Source: Candidatus Omnitrophota bacterium (GTDB lineage Bacteria > Omnitrophota > Gorgyraeia > Gygaellales > Profunditerraquicolaceae). Taken from it: a stretch of DNA of 13,025 bases. The number at the start of each line of letters is the position of its first letter. Positions within the stretch are counted from its first letter, which is position 1. A program made the translations under genes and the position numbers. The stretch is taken from the NCBI GenBank assembly GCA_016938245.1, contig JAFGUY010000044.1, positions 1 to 13,025 of the forward strand, in the 5' to 3' direction. Below the pieces are notes generated by a model. It was not told where the DNA came from and ran no database searches. It worked only from the letters and a program-made list of their open reading frames with translations. Below are positions 6,697 to 13,024 of the stretch, one piece after another.

Positions 6697-8561
6697 TGTT
6701 TTTGGAAGAGATAAATTCTCCCGCTGACTTAAGGAAGCTTAAAGAAGAAAACCTTATAGCTTTGGCTTCGGAAATACGCCAGAGGATAGTCGAGGTTGTC
6801 TCTTTAAACGGGGGGCATCTTGCCTCGAGTTTAGGTGCGGTAGAGCTGATCATTGCTTTGCACTATTGCCTTAATACTCCTTCTGATAAAATAATTTTTG
6901 ACGTAGGGCACCAGGCTTACGCGCATAAGATAATTACCGGAAGAAAAAAAGAATTTTCTACGCTTAGGCAATTTGGAGGCTTAAGCGGGTTTCCTTCTAA
7001 GGATGAATCAACAGAATACGATATTTTTACCGTCGGCCATTCTTCGAGCGCCGTATCTTTAGCGCTTGGGCTTGCCTGTGCAAGGGATAATCTCCCTTCT
7101 AAAGAGCGGTTTAAGATTGTTGCCGTTATCGGAGACGGCTCATTAAGCGGAGGTTTATGTTTTGAAGGCCTGAATAATGCCGGACACTTAAAAAAAGATA
7201 TCCTGGTAATTCTAAATACTAATGAATTAAGTATTGCCCCTAATGTCGGAGCGATAAGCAATTATCTTAATAAAATAATTTCTCTGCCGGTATACAACCA
7301 TTTCCGTGATTCTCTGGTAAATTTTCTTTCTTCCCGCGGCCCGCGCGCAGAAAGGGTCTTAAAGCTGGCAAATAAATTTGAAGAAGGGCTGAAAGGATTA
7401 TTCGTCCCGGGGGTCTTATTTGAAGAACTGGGTTTCCGTTATTTCGGCCCCTTAAACGGGCACAATAGCGGACTTTTAATACATTCGTTAAAAAATATAT
7501 TAAGCATCAAGGGCCCGCGAATTTTGCATATAGTTACTAAAAAAGGAAAGGGCTATTTTGCCGCAGAGGCTGAACCGGTAAGGTTCCACGGGACAGGCCC
7601 TTTTGATATCCAGACCGGAGCTCCTTTAACCAAGCCGGGTTTAACAAAAACTTATACTGATATATTCGGGGAAAAATTAATTGAGCTGGCAAAGTCCGAC
7701 AATAAAATCGTAGCAGTTACCGCGGCCATGCCTGAAGGTACGAGCTTAGATAAATTCCGCGACGCCTTTCCCGAGAGGTTTTTTGATGTGGGGATTGCCG
7801 AGGCGCACGCAGTAAGTTTTTGCGCAGGCTTAGCAAGAGGAGGTCTTAAACCGGTATTAGCGCTATATTCTACGTTTATGCAAAGGGCATATGACCAGAT
7901 TATTGAGGATGTAGCCTTGCAAAAGCTTCCGGTTATTTTTTGTATTGACCGGGCAGGTATAGTCGGAGAAGACGGCGTTACCCATCAGGGGATATTCGAT
8001 ATAAGTTTCTTAAATGCTGTTCCGGGCTTAATAAATATGTCTCCTGCTGATGCCGAAGAGTTTAAGGAGATGCTGGAGTTTGCCTTTGAAGCGAATAAAG
8101 CAGTAACTATAAGATACCCAAGGTCAAATGTTTTTTATTTTACTAATAGAAAAGATAGCCTTAAAATTGAGCTGGGTAAGTCAGAGATTTTAAGGCAGGG
8201 GAAAGATTTTGCGATGGTTGCTTTGGGGAGTATGGTTTCTGCGGCTTTAAGTGCGGCGGAGATTCTTTTAAAACAGGGCCTATCCGGAGAAGTTATCAAT
8301 GCCCGTTTTATTAATCCTTTGGATACCTCAATGTTGCAGTCATTGGAAAAAAGATTTAAGTTTATTTTTACCCTTGAAGAGGGGATAATAGATTCAGGGT
8401 TTGGTTCCTTAGTAGAGAGTGTTATTGGAAGGCCGGTAGTAAAAATAGGATTGCCGCGTCAATTTATCCCTCACGGGAAGAGAGAGGAATTATTAGGGAA
8501 GTTCGGATTGTCTAAAGAGGCGATTGCGGATAAAGTAACTAAGGTGATATGCCAAAAGTAA
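6696..8561 (+). CDS. dxs: 1-deoxy-D-xylulose-5-phosphate synthase
   Basis: Dxs condenses pyruvate and glyceraldehyde 3-phosphate into DXP using thiamine diphosphate; DXP feeds the MEP isoprenoid pathway and also thiamine and pyridoxal synthesis. At 621 residues it is full length. Visible motifs are H41 (NGGHLASSLG), H72 (GHQAYAHK), GHSSSAVS (114-121), the diphosphate/Mg motif GDGSLSGG (146-153) with N174-T-N176, and PNVGAISNYL (182-191). The second half has GIAEAHAVSF with the cofactor-activating Glu E369, then LYSTFMQRAYDQ and DRAGIVGEDGVTHQG. The C-terminal transketolase-like domain is intact. Oddities are GPLNGHN (251-257), where GP(I/V)DGH(D/N) is usual, and Ala where GIAEQHA normally has Gln. 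Purine-rich sites (AAAGGAG, GGGAGAG) precede the start. The gene overlaps xseB by one base and the ferredoxin gene by 13. Confidence 0.97.
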   Translation: MFLEEINSPADLRKLKEENLIALASEIRQRIVEVVSLNGGHLASSLGAVELIIALHYCLNTPSDKIIFDVGHQAYAHKIITGRKKEFSTLRQFGGLSGFPSKDESTEYDIFTVGHSSSAVSLALGLACARDNLPSKERFKIVAVIGDGSLSGGLCFEGLNNAGHLKKDILVILNTNELSIAPNVGAISNYLNKIISLPVYNHFRDSLVNFLSSRGPRAERVLKLANKFEEGLKGLFVPGVLFEELGFRYFGPLNGHNSGLLIHSLKNILSIKGPRILHIVTKKGKGYFAAEAEPVRFHGTGPFDIQTGAPLTKPGLTKTYTDIFGEKLIELAKSDNKIVAVTAAMPEGTSLDKFRDAFPERFFDVGIAEAHAVSFCAGLARGGLKPVLALYSTFMQRAYDQIIEDVALQKLPVIFCIDRAGIVGEDGVTHQGIFDISFLNAVPGLINMSPADAEEFKEMLEFAFEANKAVTIRYPRSNVFYFTNRKDSLKIELGKSEILRQGKDFAMVALGSMVSAALSAAEILLKQGLSGEVINARFINPLDTSMLQSLEKRFKFIFTLEEGIIDSGFGSLVESVIGRPVVKIGLPRQFIPHGKREELLGKFGLSKEAIADKVTKVICQK

Positions 8562-8752
8562 CTATAGACAGGGAAAAATGCAAGGGTTGCCTTTTATGCG
8601 TAGGTGTCTGCCCTAAGAAATTAATCAGCCGGGATAAGTCTTTGAATTCAAAAGGGCATAATCCGGTTAAGTTTCAGGATAAGGGAGAATGCATCGGCTG
8701 CGCTCTATGCGCGATTATCTGTCCGGATTGTTGCATCGAAGTATATAAATAA
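8549..8752 (+). CDS. korD: Delta (2x[4Fe-4S] ferredoxin) subunit of 2-oxoacid:ferredoxin oxidoreductase
   Basis: This 67-residue protein is a bacterial-type ferredoxin with two CxxCxxCxxxCP motifs: C11/C14/C17/C21 and C48/C51/C54/C58, each followed by Pro. That pattern binds two 4Fe-4S clusters. Two additional cysteines (C61, C62) follow the second motif. As first gene of a delta-alpha-beta-gamma cluster it is most likely the electron-carrying subunit of the oxidoreductase, passing electrons from the TPP-bearing beta subunit to free ferredoxin. It starts inside the end of dxs (13-base overlap) with AAGGTG almost touching the start codon, an unusually short spacing, so expression may depend on coupling to dxs. 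It could also serve as a free ferredoxin. Confidence 0.9.
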   Translation: MPKVTIDREKCKGCLLCVGVCPKKLISRDKSLNSKGHNPVKFQDKGECIGCALCAIICPDCCIEVYK

Positions 8753-8754
8753 AA

Positions 8755-9822
8755 ATGAAGATGAAAAGAGTCTTGATGAGCGGAAACGAAGCCATTGCTG
8801 AAGGAGCAATCAGGGCAGGATGCTGCTTTTACGCCGGATACCCCATCACTCCCCAGAATGAACTAATCGGCTATATGTCTGTTCATATGCCTGAAAATAA
8901 GAGAATATTTATTCAGGCAGAATCTGAGATAGCTGCGATAAATATGGTTTTTGGTGCATCAGCCGCAGGCAGCCGCGCAATGACTTCTTCCTCCAGCCCG
9001 GGGATAAGCTTAAAACAGGAAGGGATATCTTATATTGCCGGAGCCCAACTTCCGGCGGTAATTGTAAATATTATGCGTGCAGGACCGGGATTAGGGAATA
9101 TCTGGCCGGCACAGTCAGATTATTTTCAGGCAACCCGCGGCGGAGGAAACGGCGAATACCGTTGTATAGTATTAGCCCCTTCTTCTGTGCAGGAGAGTTT
9201 TGATATGATGTTTTCCGCTTTTAACCTTGCCGATAAATACCGTAATCCGGTAATTGTTTTAGGTGATGGGATGTTGGGCCAGATGATGGAGCCTGTTTGG
9301 TTGCCGGTTGCCGGTTGCCGGTTGCCGGTTGCGGTAAAAAAACCATGGGCGCTTACAGGGTGCAAAGAAAGAGAGCAGAATATTGTAAAATCATTTTATA
9401 TGCACGAAGGAGATTTGGAGAAATTTAACCTGCTCTTACAGAAAAAATACGCGCAAATTATGGATAGTGAACAACGCTATGAAGAAATAGATACAAAAGA
9501 TGCCAAGATTATTCTGGTGGCTTACGGCTCAATGGCAAGGATTGCTAAATCAGCAGTTAAGTCCTTAAGGGCAAAGGGGATCAAGACTGGGTTAATCCGG
9601 CCCATAACGCTGTGGCCCTTTCCGGTAAAAGCTTTTCAACAGGCAAACAGGCAAACAGGCGAACAGGCGAACTATTTATCAATAGAGATGTCCTATGGCC
9701 AGATGGTTGAAGATGTAAGGCTTGCAGTTTGCGGGAAAGCCCGGGTTGAATTCTTAGGCAGGTCAGGCGGAGGAGTACCGACGGAAGAAGAGATTATCAA
9801 AAAAGTTAATTCTATAAAGTAA
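8755..9822 (+). CDS. vorB: Alpha subunit of 2-oxoacid:ferredoxin oxidoreductase (VorB type)
   Basis: The alpha subunit carries the pyrimidine-binding domain and part of the active site for oxidative decarboxylation of a 2-oxoacid to acyl-CoA with reduction of ferredoxin. Family landmarks are GNEAIAEGAIRAG (10-22), GYPITPQNE (28-36), QAESEIAAINMVFGAS (54-69), TSSSSPGISLKQEGISY (77-93), IMRAGPGLGNI (106-116) and GDGMLGQMMEPV (170-181). The SSSSPGISLKQEG and GPGLGNI forms are those of proteins named VorB (branched-chain 2-oxoacids) rather than classic 2-oxoglutarate KorA, but substrate cannot be settled from this. At 355 residues the length is normal. Two linker regions carry short tandem DNA repeats (residues 182-193 and 295-305) that look like recent insertions yet keep the frame. 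The start could be ATG 8755 or ATG 8761. No good ribosome-binding site is seen; it starts two bases after the ferredoxin stop. Confidence 0.92.
   Translation: MKMKRVLMSGNEAIAEGAIRAGCCFYAGYPITPQNELIGYMSVHMPENKRIFIQAESEIAAINMVFGASAAGSRAMTSSSSPGISLKQEGISYIAGAQLPAVIVNIMRAGPGLGNIWPAQSDYFQATRGGGNGEYRCIVLAPSSVQESFDMMFSAFNLADKYRNPVIVLGDGMLGQMMEPVWLPVAGCRLPVAVKKPWALTGCKEREQNIVKSFYMHEGDLEKFNLLLQKKYAQIMDSEQRYEEIDTKDAKIILVAYGSMARIAKSAVKSLRAKGIKTGLIRPITLWPFPVKAFQQANRQTGEQANYLSIEMSYGQMVEDVRLAVCGKARVEFLGRSGGGVPTEEEIIKKVNSIK
9299..9333 (+). repeat. Five tandem copies of a 7-base unit inside vorB
   Basis: GGTTGCC is repeated end to end four times exactly (9299-9326), followed by a fifth copy with one change (GGTTGCG). 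The repeat encodes residues 182-193 in the linker after GQMMEPV. Because seven is not a multiple of three, gain or loss of one unit would shift the frame. The encoded Val/Leu/Pro/Ala run differs from the surrounding protein in composition. Confidence 0.9.
9638..9669 (+). repeat. Four tandem copies of an 8-base unit inside vorB
   Basis: AACAGGCA occurs twice and AACAGGCG twice, end to end. They encode residues 295-305, a Gln/Asn/Thr-rich stretch before the conserved LSIEMSYGQMVEDVR block. The unit is unrelated to the 7-base repeat 300 bases upstream and is also not a multiple of three. Confidence 0.88.
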
Positions 9823-10550
9823 TGGATAAAATATACGCTCACCCAAAATCTTTGCGCAATATTCAAACGCATTATTGCCCGGGCTGCGGGCATGGCATAG
9901 CGCACAGGATTATTGCGGAAATTGTAGATGAGCTGGGGATTAGGGAGAGAGTAATCGCCGTTGCCCCTGTTGGATGCGCGGTAATTGCTTATGATTATTG
10001 GGATTTTGATTGTTCAGAAGCAGCCCATGGCAGGGCCTTAGCTGTTGCTACCGCTATAAAAAGGGTAAGGCCGGAGAATATAGTTTTTACCTATCAGGGA
10101 GACGGAGACCTTGCTGCTATAGGGACAAATGAGACAATACATGCGGCTAACCGCGGGGAGAATCTAACGGTAGTTTTTATTAATAATGCAGTTTACGGCA
10201 TGACCGGCGGCCAGATGGCCCCGACTACTTTGCTCAATCAGAAGACCGCCACTACGGTTAAAGGAAGAGAAGCAGGCATTCACGGCTATCCTTTAAAAAT
10301 ATCCGAGATGCTTGCGCTCCTGCCGGGAGTAAAATATATTGAGCGCGTATCTTTGCATTCGCCGCAGGAGATTATAAAAACTAAAAAAGCAATAAAGCAG
10401 GCTTTTTCTAACCAGATAGAAGGTATCGGTTTTTCTTTAGTAGAGGTACTCTCTCCGTGCCCTACTTATTGGGGGATGCAGCCGAAAGAGGCATTAGACT
10501 GGATTAAAGAGGTAATGGTAAAAAAGTTTCCCTTAGGAAGGATTAAATGA
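9822..10550 (+). CDS. korB: Beta (TPP-binding) subunit of 2-oxoacid:ferredoxin oxidoreductase
   Basis: The beta subunit binds thiamine diphosphate and Mg and hosts the decarboxylation step. The 242-residue protein has HYCPGCGHG (17-25; C19 and C22, the cluster-ligand pair near the N-terminus in this family), VGCAV (50-54), the AHGRA block (68-72), the TPP motif GDGD (93-96) closing with N121-N122 in INNAVYGMTGGQ, and SPCPTYWG (211-218). All expected landmarks are intact. It shares one base with the stop of vorB (TAATG) and overlaps the gamma gene by four bases (ATGA), so subunit synthesis is probably coupled. By itself the beta subunit does not define the substrate. Confidence 0.95.
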   Translation: MDKIYAHPKSLRNIQTHYCPGCGHGIAHRIIAEIVDELGIRERVIAVAPVGCAVIAYDYWDFDCSEAAHGRALAVATAIKRVRPENIVFTYQGDGDLAAIGTNETIHAANRGENLTVVFINNAVYGMTGGQMAPTTLLNQKTATTVKGREAGIHGYPLKISEMLALLPGVKYIERVSLHSPQEIIKTKKAIKQAFSNQIEGIGFSLVEVLSPCPTYWGMQPKEALDWIKEVMVKKFPLGRIK

Positions 10551-11080
10551 CCGAGAAGATAATTATCGCCGGAAGCGGCGGGCAGGGGATAATGCTTTTA
10601 GGGAAAGTTTTAGCAGAGTCTGCGATGGAAGAAGGAAAATTTGTAACCTGGCTTCCTGCGTATGGGGCGGAAGTGCGCGGAGGGACTGCCCATTGCATGG
10701 TGGTTATATCCGATGATGAGATCGGCTCTCCTTATATTGACAGAGCAGATACGCTGATTATTATGAATAAGCCTTCGTTAAACAGGTTTAGCCCGCGATT
10801 GAACAAAGGCGGGATAATGATTGTTAATAGTTCTTTGGCTGACCCGAAAGAGAGCAGCTTGAACATAAAAAAATACCCCTTTACCGATATGGCGATAAAA
10901 TTAGGGAATATTAAGGTAGCGAATATGATTGCTTTAGGGTTTTATTTAAATAATAGAAAAACCGTAAAAGTAAAAAGCGTTTTAAAAGTGATGGAAAAAA
11001 TGGCGACTGAAGGCAGAGAAGACCTTATTAAGATTAACCAAGAGGCTTTAGATGCGGGGGTTAAGTTAAAAGATGGTTAG
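10547..11080 (+). CDS. korC: Gamma subunit of 2-oxoacid:ferredoxin oxidoreductase
   Basis: The gamma subunit binds CoA or helps close the active site in the four-subunit enzymes. The 177-residue protein begins with the family glycine loop GSGGQGI (9-15) and contains YGAEVRGGTAHC (39-50), MNKPSLNRF and a late ANMIALGFY segment, all typical. A good ribosome-binding site (AGGAAGGA, 10535-10542) precedes ATG 10547, which overlaps the beta stop as ATGA. The gene completes the delta-alpha-beta-gamma order and then overlaps gltX by eight bases. Confidence 0.94.
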   Translation: MTEKIIIAGSGGQGIMLLGKVLAESAMEEGKFVTWLPAYGAEVRGGTAHCMVVISDDEIGSPYIDRADTLIIMNKPSLNRFSPRLNKGGIMIVNSSLADPKESSLNIKKYPFTDMAIKLGNIKVANMIALGFYLNNRKTVKVKSVLKVMEKMATEGREDLIKINQEALDAGVKLKDG

Positions 11081-12368
11081 AGTACGTTTCGCTCCCAGCC
11101 CGACGGGAAATTTACATATAGGCGGCGGCCGCACCGCGCTTTTTAACTGGCTTTATGCTAGGACAAAGCAGGGTAAATTTATCTTAAGGATAGAAGATAC
11201 GGATAAATTACGTTCTAAACAGGAGTTTGTCGATGAAATATTAAACAGCTTAAAGTGGCTGGGTTTTGACTGGGATGAGATTTATTACCAGAGCCAGCAT
11301 TTTGAAACTTATCATGAGTTTGCCCGGAAATTACTTAAAAAAGGCAAGGCTTATACGGAAAGGTCTCTTGAGAGGGATGGGGAGGCAATAATATTTAAGG
11401 TAATCCCGCAGAAGATTAAGACCAATGATTTAATCCGCGGAGAGATTGAATTTGATTCGCAGGTGATCAAGGATCAGGTTTTGATTAAGTCAGACGGGAC
11501 CCCTACTTATAACTTTGCCTGCGTTATAGATGACGTTGCTTCTGATATTACCCATGTAATCCGCGGGGATGACCATATCTCTAATACCCCGAAACAAGTT
11601 CTTTTATATGAGGCTTTGGGCTTTAAGCTCCCTCAATTCGCGCACCTTCCTTTAATTATGGGGATGGAGGGAGGAAGGTTATCTAAAAGGACAGGGGCTA
11701 CAGCAATCAGCGATTACCGCGCAATGGGGTATCTGCCGCAGGCATTAGTTAATTATCTTTTGCTCTTAAGCTGGGCTCCCGGAGAAAACCGCGAGCGCAT
11801 TGATATCAACGAGGCAATAAAATTATTCGACCTTTCCAATATAAACAAAACTTCCGCCACCTTTGATTTAAAGAAATTAGGCTGGATGAATAACCAGTAC
11901 CTTAAAGACGAAGATAGCGAGAAACTTACGGACCAGATTATTCCGCTGTTAGTTGAAAAAAAGTATATCGGAGAAGAGAATTTTGATAAAAAATACATAA
12001 CCTCTCTGGTAAAATTATTTCAGCCGCGTTTAAGTTTAGTGAATGATTTTCCTGATTGGGCAGATTTTTTCTTTGTGGATGAGGTTACTATTGCCCCCAA
12101 GGCAAAAGAGAAGTATTTGAATAAGGATTTTTCGAGGGAGTTTGCCCTTTTTATAGAGAGGTTAGACGGGCTAAAGAGCTTTGATGTTGTAAGTATTGAA
12201 GAGGAATTCAGGAGTTTAGTAAGCGGGCTGGGGATAGAAGCTAAAGACTTAATACATCCTATAAGAGTTGCCCTTACCGGTAAAACAGTTGGTCCCGGAT
12301 TATTTGAAGTAGTATATTATTTAGGCAGGGAGCGCGCTAAAAAAAGGCTGAGGAGGTTTATTAAATGA
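11073..12368 (+). CDS. gltX: Glutamyl-tRNA synthetase, compact form
   Basis: GltX charges tRNA with glutamate using ATP. The class I signatures are present: the HIGH-type FAPSPTGNLHIGGGRTA (6-22) and the KMSKS-type RLSKRTGA (202-209). Other catalytic-core blocks are RIEDTD (39-44), SDGTPTYNF (140-148) and HVIRGDDHISNTPKQ (161-175). At 431 residues it is shorter than the usual 465-490. The missing part is between GKAY (91-94) and DGEAIIFKV (102-110), where most GluRS proteins carry about 30-40 residues including the cysteine/histidine zinc region. The anticodon-binding C-terminal half is full, ending with HPIRVALTGKTVGPGLFEVV. Whether it also charges tRNA-Gln (non-discriminating) cannot be read from sequence alone. 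It overlaps both neighbouring genes (8 and 4 bases). Confidence 0.96.
   Translation: MVRVRFAPSPTGNLHIGGGRTALFNWLYARTKQGKFILRIEDTDKLRSKQEFVDEILNSLKWLGFDWDEIYYQSQHFETYHEFARKLLKKGKAYTERSLERDGEAIIFKVIPQKIKTNDLIRGEIEFDSQVIKDQVLIKSDGTPTYNFACVIDDVASDITHVIRGDDHISNTPKQVLLYEALGFKLPQFAHLPLIMGMEGGRLSKRTGATAISDYRAMGYLPQALVNYLLLLSWAPGENRERIDINEAIKLFDLSNINKTSATFDLKKLGWMNNQYLKDEDSEKLTDQIIPLLVEKKYIGEENFDKKYITSLVKLFQPRLSLVNDFPDWADFFFVDEVTIAPKAKEKYLNKDFSREFALFIERLDGLKSFDVVSIEEEFRSLVSGLGIEAKDLIHPIRVALTGKTVGPGLFEVVYYLGRERAKKRLRRFIK
12351..12357 (+). promoter_or_regulatory. Shine-Dalgarno for the small secreted protein
   Basis: AGGAGGT lies seven bases before ATG 12365, inside the gltX 3' end. Together with the ATGA stop/start overlap it supports 12365 as the real start and shows the gene retains strong translation signals despite its internal stop. 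Confidence 0.75.
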
Positions 12369-12781
12369 AGATAAAGATAATGCCTGCAATATTTTTAATA
12401 AGCCTGTTATTTACAACTTGCGTTTTTGCGGATACAGTTACCCTTAAATCCGGACAGAAGGTAGAAGGAAAAATTATAGAAAGGGCTGATAAATATGTAA
12501 AGGTGGATTTTCAGGGCGTTATTCTGACATATTATCAAGATGAAATTGCCAATATTCAAGCGGATGGCAGGGAACCGGTTAGTTTAACAGGCGGGAAAAG
12601 TTTAGGTTTTAATCCTTCTTATGTGCCTATTGATTTTTCCGGGCTTGCAGAGCATTATCCTGTTGCCTCCAAGAAGCAAGAAGAAACTTATACGCTTGAG
12701 AATTCTGCTAATGTGGAAACATTAAATAAACCGGCAGTGAAAGATCGATTCTCTTCGGAAGCCATTAGTTTACCTGCTTAA
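12365..12781 (+). CDS. Small secreted protein of unknown function, ended by a probable nonsense codon
   Basis: I do not recognise a named family. The 138-residue product has a signal peptide (about residues 1-22, MKIKIMPAIF... to VFA before DTV). A short beta-rich module follows (22-65, with LKSGQKVEGKIIERADKYV), resembling small exported domains with a Lys-Ser-Gly...Glu-Gly-Lys pattern seen in various bacteria. The rest is low-complexity and probably flexible. A Cys lies at the end of the hydrophobic stretch (FTTC), but the lipobox is poor, so ordinary signal-peptidase cleavage is more likely. The frame ends at TAA 12779-12781, but the same frame continues open for 50 more codons with protein-like content, so the gene is likely truncated (see the next entry). 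It overlaps gltX by four bases and has a strong ribosome-binding site. Confidence 0.7.
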   Translation: MKIKIMPAIFLISLLFTTCVFADTVTLKSGQKVEGKIIERADKYVKVDFQGVILTYYQDEIANIQADGREPVSLTGGKSLGFNPSYVPIDFSGLAEHYPVASKKQEETYTLENSANVETLNKPAVKDRFSSEAISLPA

Positions 12782-12934
12782 TATCAAGAGATGATTAAGG
12801 CTGTTCAGTCCAACCCTACAGATATATCCGCAGCGCTCGCTAATATGCCTCCGGAATACCGGGGGATAGTTGAAGATATTATGAAAAATATGCCTCAGCA
12901 AGGTGCGGTAAATAGCGGGGAAAAGAAGCAATAG
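12782..12934 (+). pseudogene. Detached 3' part of the small secreted protein gene, in frame after TAA
   Basis: Directly after TAA 12779-12781 the same frame runs 50 codons to TAG 12932-12934, encoding YQEMIKAVQSNP through GEKKQ. The segment contains MPPEYRGIVEDI, which mirrors LPA-stop-YQEMIKAV 26 codons earlier; the stop occupies the position of Glu. This supports a single-base GAA to TAA change in an ancestral protein of 189 residues. An in-frame ATG at 12791 could restart translation, but I see no clear ribosome-binding site for it. Readthrough or a sequencing error are alternatives. Confidence 0.6.
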
Positions 12935-12950
12935 GTCTTTATTATAATTT

Positions 12951-13024
12951 TGCCCTGTCGTCTAATGGTAGGACACAAGATTCTGGATCTTGTTATCATG
13001 GTTCGAGTCCATGCGGGGCAGCCA
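12951..13024 (+). tRNA. tRNA-Gln (anticodon CUG)
   Basis: A full cloverleaf folds. The acceptor stem is TGCCCTG with CGGGGCA (one T-G wobble), the D-stem GTCT/GGAC, the anticodon stem CAAGA/TCTTG with loop TTCTGGA (anticodon CTG, reading CAG), the variable loop TTAT, and the T-arm CATGG/CCATG with loop TTCGAGT. Discriminator G is at 13021 and CCA is encoded at 13022-13024. The first acceptor pair is U1-A72, a feature of bacterial tRNA-Gln. It begins 16 bases after TAG 12934, with no separate promoter evident, so it may be processed from the upstream transcript. Confidence 0.95.

Noticed and set aside
6870..7250. Dxs NTN instead of NDN as loss of the thiamine diphosphate site
   Set aside because: The Asp of GDG and the first Asn of the motif, which are the residues expected to bind Mg, are present; only the variable middle residue differs.
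9299..9669. Short repeats in vorB as a CRISPR-like array
   Set aside because: The units are 7 and 8 bases, directly adjacent with no spacers, and lie inside a coding frame.
12365..12781. Reassigned UAA codon as explanation for the split gene
   Set aside because: UAA ends several intact full-length genes in the window, with TAG and TGA also used as stops, so a general code change does not fit.
12848..12865. Hairpin CCTCCGG-AATA-CCGGGGG, a possible terminator
   Set aside because: No T-run follows, it lies in the open frame of the 3' remnant, and it encodes part of the MPPEYRG repeat, so the pairing is probably incidental.
12943..12948. TATAAT just upstream of the tRNA, a possible promoter -10 box
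   Set aside because: It ends two bases before the mature tRNA start, so transcription would begin inside the tRNA, and no -35 match lies at the right spacing.
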